DNA of 64,000 nucleotides from Bufo bufo (taxonomy: Eukaryota > Chordata > Amphibia > Anura > Bufonidae): contig NC_053390.1 in NCBI RefSeq assembly GCF_905171765.1, positions 302,167,122-302,231,121 on the forward strand. Direction: 5' to 3'. Below, piece after piece: positions 56,109 through 64,000 of the stretch (its first letter is position 1; the number at the start of each line of letters is the position of its first letter). The notes under the pieces were generated by a model, which worked only from the letters and a program-made list of their open reading frames with translations, had not been told where the DNA came from and searched no databases. The position numbers and the translations under genes are program-made.

Positions 56109-57155
56109 TGTAACATCCCAGAGTATGTCACTAAAACTCTGTCGCCTGGCTACAATAATGTCAATTGTTAATGTATTTCCATCTGATGTAATCTCAATGT
56201 GCATTGCCATGTCTATGTCTGTATTTTATATAGTTGCTGTAATTTCCATGTACACCAGCAGGTGGCAGCAATATGTAGACAGAATAAGGCCAGTTAGTAT
56301 ACCTAGACTGGAATATACCATTCCAGGCTAGCTCTCCCCCATCTGAGGAGGAGTGGAATGTTCCCACATCCTGCTTCAGAGGGAGGACAGAAGGTTCTAG
56401 GCAGTGTACCAGCCACCCCCTGTTGGGGTAGGCTGTGTGAATAGGAGCTCCCAGAAAACAGGGATCCCAACCAAGGATTCAGGCCTTTGCTGAGGCCCAA
56501 AGCAACCTTCCCAGCCTGAGTTCCTTACCTCAGCTGGATGACAAAGAAAACAGCCATCTTCAGAACTACTAGATCTCCAGGAAGAAACCACCATTCCCTG
56601 CGAGCAGTCCTGTAAGTACAGATTCCAAATACAAGGAGAAGATAAGTACCTCCATAGCTAGTCAGGCCCAAACCAAGCAGATCATAGACAGAGCAGAAGA
56701 CAGATACCTGCCAGATTCTTAAAGGCATATGTTCAGATGCAGAATATAGATATAATTCCTGCCACATATTGCCAACACCTGCTGGGACCCTAGACTATTG
56801 CTGTAACATTGTCTGGATCTAGATCTGCATAAGATAACCTCAAGTAAAGACAAGTTGGACCCTATTTGCTGTGTGGAATTCCATCATTCCTCCATTACTC
56901 CTATTTACAACACTCATTTTGTTGCATGTGAGCCAGGATACAGGAGTCCAGCCGTACTCAGGTAGGAGACACCGTTGACACAATACAGAGACAATATCCC
57001 CCTCTGGCATTCCTAACCTAGTACATGAGCTATACCATCTTAAAGGGCCCTTTTACAGTACCTGCGCAGACTGCAACTGGCGTCACGAACTTAGTTACAC
57101 CTAAATCTGACCCACTGCATAGCAGCTCCAATGACCCAGTGTCCTGCTCATTGCA
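56109..57155 (+). mobile_element. Solo LTR, TSD GGGT
   Basis: It starts TGTAACATCCCAGAGTATG and ends CTGCTCATTGCA. It is flanked by a perfect GGGT at 56105-56108 and 57156-57159. It shares CAGCAGGTGGCAGCAAT, CTAGACTGGAATA and the 3' block AAGGGCCC..ACTGGCGTCACGAAC with the LTRs at 27903 and 20235. It sits next to the foldback element. Confidence 0.9.
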
Positions 57156-57159
57156 GGGT

Positions 57160-58313
57160 CAGCACAAGAAGACAGAGTGAGAAATACAATAGGCCAGCAC
57201 ACAATGCCATCCCAGCAGAATCAAATACCATTGTGCAGTACAGAATACTGCCCCAGCAATACCAAATGACAGAACAAAATACTTCCCGAGAAGCTGCTCC
57301 TCTTTGGTAGCCAGCCCCAGCTGCCATGTTTTGTCCTCCTCCACTTGACTATAATTAAGATATGGAAGAGGGGGAGGTGAGACGTGGCCTACTGATTGTA
57401 GACCTTTTGTCTACCACTTCTCATCTCTGCAGAGTTTGCCACACAGACATCTTATATTTCTCAATTTTCCTTCATCCTCCCCACCTGCTCAACACGAACT
57501 CCCACCCTAGATGCCCAACAGCATCATCCTGCTGCCATTCCAACAATATCCTGTGCCCGGTGTGCTCCCCAATACCCAAATAATACACAGCAGAATAAAT
57601 AGTCATACATACAGTACCCATGAAAATACTAGTTCCATACAAATCAGCCCACAGGGAAGTTTCTCGGTAGGATATGTGAGGAGTCTGCCCCTGCCTACAT
57701 TTCAGACCCAGAGTTATTTCTAAGAGTTATGGCTGCCATATGAACTATTGGCACCTTGTAGTGATGAGATATTGAGGAAGCACCCTCCATATGTAAACCA
57801 CTCAGATGCGGTGATCAGCACTGACTGTGAAACCTAATGGGATAAGCGACTAAGATCAGAGTTATTCCACAGGCCTTTCTAAACCACCATGTACGGTGCA
57901 TTTCAGAAAGCCCTAAAGCACCGTACATGCACAGCAAATCATGGGGACCAGTTAAAAAACTTGAATTTTATTTACATTTTTTCAATTTCTATTGTTTAAA
58001 AATATAACATATTAACCATTCATTAGTTTTGGGAGCAGACAACAAAATACAGTATGTGTCATTTAACCGCTTCAACCACTGTGAAATTGCAGTGGTAAAG
58101 GAAATCTATGGAGCGGGCTGCTGAAGTGAGCCTGCTCCATATGTGACAGGTGCTGGCTGTATCATACAGGTGGCACCCAGCTGCAATGATGGACAGAGAT
58201 CTCGCTGTACCCCATAATTTAACCCCTGTGGAGTTAGGTAGAGGGATGTGGCTCCCTCTGCCTTCTGATCGGAGCGCCAGCAGTGAAAATGCAAGGCTTT
58301 GATTGGCTAACAT
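57160..58313. other. Intergenic stretch with duplicated flank pieces
   Basis: The part 57421-57575 resembles the 3' flank of the second V segment (55165-55310), and 57906-58063 resembles 45809-45955. No V segment is recognised between them. Otherwise nothing identifiable. Confidence 0.5.
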
Positions 58314-58730
58314 TGTGAGAGACAGGTTTTATTTCTCTCTCTATATATGTACTGTATTACTCTTTTCTGTCCACAAGATGGCAGCTAACCAGATGTGTGA
58401 GCCTCGTGTACATTTATTTGTCTTAAGGTCACTGTGGGGGGAAGGGGAGTTAGGTTGCCATTTTTGAATGTACCAATGAAACTCAAGGATAAAATTGTCA
58501 AACTACTCCCATTTTGTCAAAGAGCCAATAACCTTTCTTTTAAGGACCACCCTTTTTGTTTACTTCACATCTCCTATATAAGTGTATGTTACTTGAATAA
58601 AAGATTATATATTTTCCATGATACCAGCCTGTATTGGTCTCATTGAGAAAGCTGTATGAGCTCATACTTACAATCCTAATTGATTTGGCACCACACAAAG
58701 AAGAAGAAAATCGCATGAATTGCAATAACA
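58314..58730 (+). mobile_element. 5' LTR of an endogenous retrovirus
   Basis: The right end is firm: ..TTGCAATAACA just before the primer site. The left end is proposed at TGTGAGAGACAGG (58314). A TATA box CTATATAAG (about 58572) and AATAAAAG (about 58597) mark U3 and R. With both signals close together the layout is that of a simple retroviral LTR. Only one LTR is in the window. Confidence 0.7.
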
Positions 58731-58733
58731 AAT

Positions 58734-58751
58734 TGGCGTCCCTGAATGGGC
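58734..58751 (+). promoter_or_regulatory. Retroviral primer binding site, tRNA-Asn type
   Basis: TGGCGTCCCTGAATGGGC lies 3 nt after the LTR. It is complementary to the 3' end of tRNA-Asn(GTT) (TGGCGTCCCTGGGTGGGC expected) with two mismatches. It primes minus-strand DNA synthesis. Confidence 0.7.
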
Positions 58752-61700
58752 AGACAGCTTGCGTAGCTTCCAATTCAAACACCACGAGAGGACTTGCACA
58801 ACACCATTAGACGAGGTCACACACTGCAGCAAGGTAAGAAAGCTTTATTTCTTACATACCTTCTGTGAGCCTTTTGCCAAAGTAGATTGTCAAGAGTTGA
58901 ATTGGTGTTATCACGATAGAAGGGTTTAATTTATAGCTGATCTGTCCTTTAGAACTAAAGAACCCATTTGAATATTCCTTCTTAGTGTGGTAGGACATGC
59001 TGGAACTAAGCGGGAATTGATAGATGATAGAATTGAGTCGGATATCTGTGACATAGAATTGGATCCCAGCCAAGCTCTGATGACGAGAGTCTTGGAGATT
59101 TATGAGTAGGATTAACGCAGATTACGGGCAGTTATTAATATTTTGTATCCCTATAGAGGTGAAGGATTTGTGGGTTCGATAGTGATTAGGTATCGTTTGA
59201 TCTTTGTGTAACTGCTCTAAGCTAGCGGGTTCGATAGTAATCAGATATCGTGTAATCTTTGTGTAACCACAAAAATGGGAAATTCTAATGTTGCAGGACA
59301 TAGTGAAGAGATGTCAACAGCAGCTCAGCTGATGAGAGAAATTGAAGGGAAAGTTTCAGTAATTAAGTTTAAAATCGTTCATGCGTGCAATTGGTATGCC
59401 AGAAACCGGTAGATTAAATGAAAATTTATGGAAAAATATATTGCAGGAAAAGAGAGGTTGCTTGAGAGATAATAATAGGCTGACGCAAGCAAAGTTATGG
59501 TGGAGGTTTTCCATTCACGTGACGGATGGAAAGTTGAAAAAAGTTGAGAAAAATGGACAATATTTCTATTGTAAGATGAAAGATTTAGATGTGGTAGCGA
59601 ACAAAGAACAGGACAGTCTGCTGTAACCTCCACTAGTAGTTCTGTGTCTTTTAGTTCCACAAAAACTCCTATTGTTCCTTCTGCCAGCCCCTCCTTTGCA
59701 CTCTGTTCTGGAGGGTGCTTCTTTCCCAACAGGAACACCTCCCACCATGCTTTCTGTTCCTTCTATACTTTCCCCATCCCCCGAAACTCTCTCCTCAGGA
59801 TACCAACCCCCCATAAGGGGTGGGAGTGTGTTTGCAGGCACAAAAATGCTGAAACTAGTAACATGTGTGTTATCTGTAGATCTTAAAGACAGGGCATAAT
59901 TCCTATTATAGGTCCCCGTACTGGATTATATCCAGTGATGTCTGCAAATAACCCTTCCCAATTGTATGTCCCACCAGTTAAAAATGTGCCTGCAGTGATT
60001 GCCCCTATGATGCCTACTGGAAGTGACCCTGGCCAATCCACTCAATCTAGGGCTGCACCCGCTCTAAGTCCTCATTCAGACATGAGTGCATTTCAGTCAC
60101 AAGAAAATGTGTGGTTTCCAGCAACATTGTTTGATGTGCAAAATCTGCTGCACCCAGTTTCCCCTGCCGTATCATCCACGACAAATCCACCCCAACCAAA
60201 TCTACCTTATTGTACGCCAAGGCACCTAACCCCTGAAGCTGCTCCTCTCAGGGGTCCAAATGATGGCCTTGATGAGCCTGTGTATCGCCCTTGGTCCCCT
60301 AGTGAGATGCTGGCCATGAGGAGTAGAATCCCCAATCCAGAGGACTTACCCATGCCGTTCTATAGGGAGTTAGCGAGGATACGGAAAGCTTTCTCATGTT
60401 GTTGGCGGGATTTGGAAGATTTAGTCCAGTGTAAAGATGGAGATTCTTTCTCTCAGATTATAGCCTCTGCGGTGGGATCATGTGAGGGAGAGGATACTTC
60501 TTTGTTGTCCGGTGATCAATACATAGCGAAGCTCACGGAATGGGGAGAAAGTGATTAGGTGATCAGTCTGTTACATTGTCTGATATGCATCAGGACAGAA
60601 CAGAGAGTGTGGAGAAATTTTTCACTAGACTCCAGCAAAGATGGGTAGATCTGGGCTTTGAACACACCTCAGACATGCATGGGAGAATCTTGAGTGCTTC
60701 TTTTGTGGATGGTCTTAGGGAAAACATTTGCAAGTGTATGGTATCAGCTAGGCCTTAATGGAGAACTATACAGCCCTCCATTTTGTTGCAGGTAGCAAAG
60801 GGTGTAGAAGCTGAGTTAAACAAAAGACCTAAAGCGGGGGTGGCTGCTCACCAGCATTTTCCCCAAAAAGGGGAAGGAAACCACAGTATCCCTTAAGATG
60901 TTTTAACTGCGGCAGGGTGGGGCACTTTTTACGTGATTGCTGATCTCCTCGCCCATGGGAGGAGGAGAATGCTCAGGCCCCTCAAGTGCAGCACCCATAG
61001 GGAGTTGGCAATCCAGAGTCAAATGCCGTGCCCCTATTAAATATGCAATCCTTAGGGCCTGCCCCTGTTGTCTCCTTGGCAATCAATGGGGGGGAAGCTC
61101 ATCCCCTGTTTGATTGACACTGGAGCAGCAAAAACAGTTATCCACCGCAAACATGTAAAATGATCCCTCATGTCTAGGATAGTATTCGATGTGTAGGAGT
61201 AGATGGTAATGAAGTTCCTTCTCCTCTCAAAAAGCCAATACAAATTGCATTTGCCCCAAACCAACAAATGCTAAGCCGTCTCCTAGTAAGTGACACCACC
61301 CCTGTTAATTTGCTAGAAACAGATCTGTTGCAGAAAATATATTCACAGATAACGTATCTTCCTGATGGTACTGTGAAGTTACAAGGCAAACTAGGCGAAG
61401 AGGATATATGTCTCTTAGCAGCCTGTGACTATAATCGATTTCACATGTACGTGTCTACACTCTCTGAAGAGGGCGTGTCCCTTCTGCTGCAACAAGTACC
61501 TGCACTTCTGTCCCTCCAATGATGATAGAATGTAAACCTGGTGCTCCTTTACCTCAAAAGGCGCAGTATCTCCTCAGTATACAACAGATGCTATCACCAA
61601 AATAATACATGATTTTGTTGATAATGGGGTACTAATTGAAACCACCTCTCCATGTAACATTAAGAAAAGGGGTGAAAAAGGTCAGCTAGTGCAGTATAGA

Positions 61701-61775
61701 ATGGTACTGTACGTGATCTTAGGGCTGTTAATGAGGCTACAGTTTTTAATACCCCTGTGGTACCGAACCCACCTA

Positions 61776-63332
61776 CAGTCGTGGCCAAAAGTTTTGAGAA
61801 TTACATAAATATTGAAAATTGGAAAAGTTGCTGCTTAAGTTTTTATAAAAGCAATTTGCATATACTCCAGAATGTTATGAAGAGTGATCAGATGAATTGC
61901 ATAGTCCTTCTTTGCCATGAAAATTAACTTAATCCCAGAAAAACCTTTCCACTGCATTTCATTGCTGTCATTAAAGGACCTGCTGAGATCATTTCAGTAA
62001 TTGTCTTGTTAACTCAGGTGAGAATGTTGACGAGCACAAGGCTGGAGATCATTATGTCAGGCTGATTGGGTAAAAAAGGCAGACTTGACATGTTAAAAGG
62101 AGGGTGATGCTTGAAATCATTGTTCTTCCATTGTTAACCATGGTGACCTGCAAAGAAACGCGTGCAGCCATCATTGCGTTGCATAAAAAGGGCTTCACAG
62201 GCAAGGATATTGTGGCTACTAAGATTGCACCTCAATCAACAATTTATAGGATCATCAAGAACTTCAAGGAAAGAGGTTCAATTCTTGTTAAGAAGGCTTC
62301 AGGGCATCCAAGAAAGTCCAGCAAGCGCCAGGATCGTCTCCTAAAGAGGATTCAGCTGCGGGATCGGAGTGCCACCAGTGCAGAGCTTGCTCAGGAATGG
62401 CAGCAGGCAGGTGTGAGCGCATCTGCACGCACAGTGAGGCGAAGACTTTAGGAAGATGGCCTGGTGTCAAGAAGGGCAGCAAAGAAGCCACTTCTCTCCA
62501 AAAAAAACATCAGGGACAGATTGATCTTCTGCAGAAAGTATAGTGAATGGACTGCTGAGGACTGGGGCAAAGTCATATTCTCCGATGAAGCCTCTTTCCG
62601 ATTGTTTGGGGCATCTGGAAAAAGGCTTGTCCAGAGAAGAAAAGGTAAGCGCTACCATCAGTCCTGTGTCATGCCAACAGTAAAGCATCCTGAGACCATT
62701 CATGTGTGGGGTTGCTTCTCATCCAAGGGAGTGGGCTCACTCACAATTTTGCCCAAAAACACAGCCATGAATAAAGAATGGTACCAAAACACCCTCCAAC
62801 AGCAACTTCTTCCAACAATCCAACAACAGTTTGGTGAAGAACAATGCATTTTCCAGCATGATGGAGCACCGTGCCATAAGTCAAAAGTGATAACTAAGTG
62901 GCTCGGGGACCAAAACGTTGACATTTTGGGTCCATGGCCTGGAAACTCCCCAGATCTTAATCCCATTGAGAACTTGTGGTCAATCCTCAAGAGGCGGGTG
63001 GACAAACAAAAACCCACTAATTCTGACAAACTCCAAGAAGTGATTATGAAAAAATGGGTTGCTATCAGTCAGGAATTGTCCCAGAAGTTGATTGAGAGCA
63101 TGCCCAGTCGAATTGCAGAGGTCCTGAAAAAGAAGGGCCAACACTGCAAATACTGACTCTTTGCATAAATGTCATGTAATTGTCGATAAAAGCCTTTGAA
63201 ACGTATGAAGTGCGTGTAATTATATTTCACTACATCACAGAAACAATTGAAACAAAGATCTGAAAGCAGTTTAGCAGCAAACTTTGTGAAAACTAATATT
63301 TGTGTCATTCTCAAAACTTTTGGCCACGACTG
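61776..63332 (+). mobile_element. Tc1/mariner element, DD35E spacing, inside retroviral pol
   Basis: The ends CAGTCGTGGCCAAAAGTTTT, continuing GAGAAT, are perfectly inverted (with one change by position 27) and flanked by TA at 61774-61775 and 63333-63334. Length 1557 bp. It contains a transposase gene with one stop. Confidence 0.95.
62140..63156 (+). pseudogene. Tc1/mariner transposase, one premature stop (DD35E)
   Basis: 338 codons from the ATG at 62140. Two helix-turn-helix domains (ETRAAIIALHKKGFTGKDIV; the second with DRLLKRIQLRDRSATSAELA) are followed by the catalytic core: VIFSDEASF (first Asp), FQHDGAPCHKSK (second Asp) and DLNPIENLWSILKRRV (Glu), with 35 residues between the last two by my count. 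The only lesion seen is TAG at 62449-62451 in the linker after TVRRRL; the frame then continues to the normal stop at 63154-63156. The near intact state and matching termini make this one of the youngest insertions in the window. Confidence 0.92.
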
Positions 63333-63747
63333 TACATTGTTGGCACAGATTCCCCACAGTGCTACCCATTTTACTATGGTAGATCTTGCAAATGCATTTT
63401 TCTCAGTTCCATTATATCCGGATTGCAGATATCTTTTTGCTTTCACTAATGACAGGAAGCAATACACTTGGAAAGTCTTGCCTCAAAGTTCACACATTTC
63501 CCCCAGTATGTATAGTATAGTAGCCTTAGCCCAGGTTTTGGCAGATTGTCCCTTTCTATCTGAAGGAGTTGTCTTAGTTCAATATATACATGACTTACTT
63601 CTTTGCTGCCCTAAAGAGGATGTGTGTAAACAAGCCTGGGTGTCTCTCCTCACTTTCCGGGCTGCAAATGGTTGTAAAGCTTCTCGCAAGAAGCTTCAAT
63701 TTTGTTGTACCACTGTCGCCTTTCTAGGGCACTGTATATCTGCTGGG

Positions 63748-64000
63748 ATCAGGGCCGCTGATAGGCCAGTACAGCTGGCCCAGTTGTACCGGGCCCGGCT
63801 GGCAGGGGGGCCCGGGCTGCCGACTCCCGAGTAGGGTTGCCACCCGTCCAGGATTCACCCGGACAGTCCGGGTTTGTAATCCTGTGCCCGGGTACAAGCC
63901 TTTCTTAGACCCGGGCACAGGATTATTCATTCAAACTGCAGTGTGGTCCGACCGAGACTCCGATCGCATATTTAAGCTGTCACTCCGGGTGATCAGCTGA
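63748..64000. mobile_element. Nested hAT termini at the right edge
   Basis: CAGGGCCGCTGATAGGCC at about 63750 interrupts the retroviral pol and looks like a hAT end with GGGCCCGG-rich subterminal sequence. About 85 bp on, TAGGGTTGCCACCCGTCC starts another MITE-like sequence of the CAGGGTTGCCA type seen at 46186, with a hairpin AATCCTGTGCCCGGGT/ACCCGGGCACAGGATT (63876-63926). The right ends are outside the window. Confidence 0.5.

Larger units (their letters stand above)
59275..63750 (+). pseudogene. Endogenous retrovirus gag-pro-pol, heavily broken
   Basis: An old proviral copy. Gag starts at 59275 with MGN (a myristoylation-type start) and has a frameshift near 59380. A proline-rich part and capsid follow at 59935-60558, more stops, then a CCHC knuckle CFNCGRVGHFLRDC (about 60897-60940). 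Protease shows LIDTGAAKT (about 61105-61130) and a C-terminal part at 61268-61522. Reverse transcriptase is cut by the Tc1 element at 61776-63332; the frame is continuous across that site when the insert is ignored. Beyond it, the VDLANAFF motif is present, but the catalytic tetrad reads YIHD (normally Y-x-D-D). Pol ends at the hAT terminus at 63748. Domain order and one knuckle suggest a class I (gamma/epsilon-like) retrovirus. Env is not in the window. Confidence 0.85.

Noticed and set aside
51000..58300. TCR J or D segments near the V segments
   Set aside because: No FGxG-type J motif with a 12-bp recombination signal was recognised by eye; a systematic RSS scan was not possible.

Overview
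The window reads as nuclear DNA of a vertebrate, most likely a frog or toad. Two rearranging T-cell receptor V segments with 23-bp recombination signals sit in a dense mass of transposons. The repeat families (TTAA-ended T2/Kolobok-like elements, long-hairpin PIF/Harbinger MITEs, hAT and Tc1 copies with characteristic termini) resemble those I know from anuran genomes. The species cannot be named from the sequence. No bacterial-style operon, CRISPR array or RNA gene was recognised.

Layout. 1-5275: an L1-type LINE on the minus strand, ORF1 open, ORF2 broken. 5568-10860: a non-autonomous hAT element with an 8-bp target duplication, carrying a 1-kb minisatellite. 10.9-13.36 kb: old repeats, a Harbinger MITE and an LTR-like stretch. 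13362-18725: a 5'-truncated CR1/L2-type LINE on the minus strand, split by two Harbinger hairpin MITEs. 18916-21562: a hAT element holding a T2/Kolobok-like MITE, which holds a solo LTR. 21879-44055: a 22-kb hAT element (A) whose transposase is split by a 17-kb hAT element (B, 24059-41229). B in turn holds a solo LTR, a DD37E Tc1/mariner copy, exons of a Harbinger-type accessory gene, a palindromic satellite, a Ty3/gypsy fragment and a MITE.

44.1-51.5 kb: short hAT MITEs, a near-perfect 63-bp-arm palindrome, and a DD34E Tc1 element split by another solo LTR. 51.5-54.7 kb: the only host genes seen, two TRAV/TRDV-like V segments in the same orientation. The first is open; the second has lost the codon for its first conserved cysteine through a 22-bp deletion. 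55.5-57.2 kb: a foldback element and a solo LTR. 58.3-63.75 kb: a class I-like endogenous retrovirus with a tRNA-Asn-type primer site, split in pol by a nearly intact DD35E Tc1 element and cut at the right by new hAT termini.

The transposons do not work together as a pathway. Their value is stratigraphic: at several sites, removing the insert and one target-duplication copy restores a reading frame, which orders the insertions. The host biology is a V-segment neighbourhood of a TCR alpha/delta locus heavily remodelled by mobile DNA. Boundaries come from reading termini and target duplications by eye; family names come from motifs and memory, not from searches.
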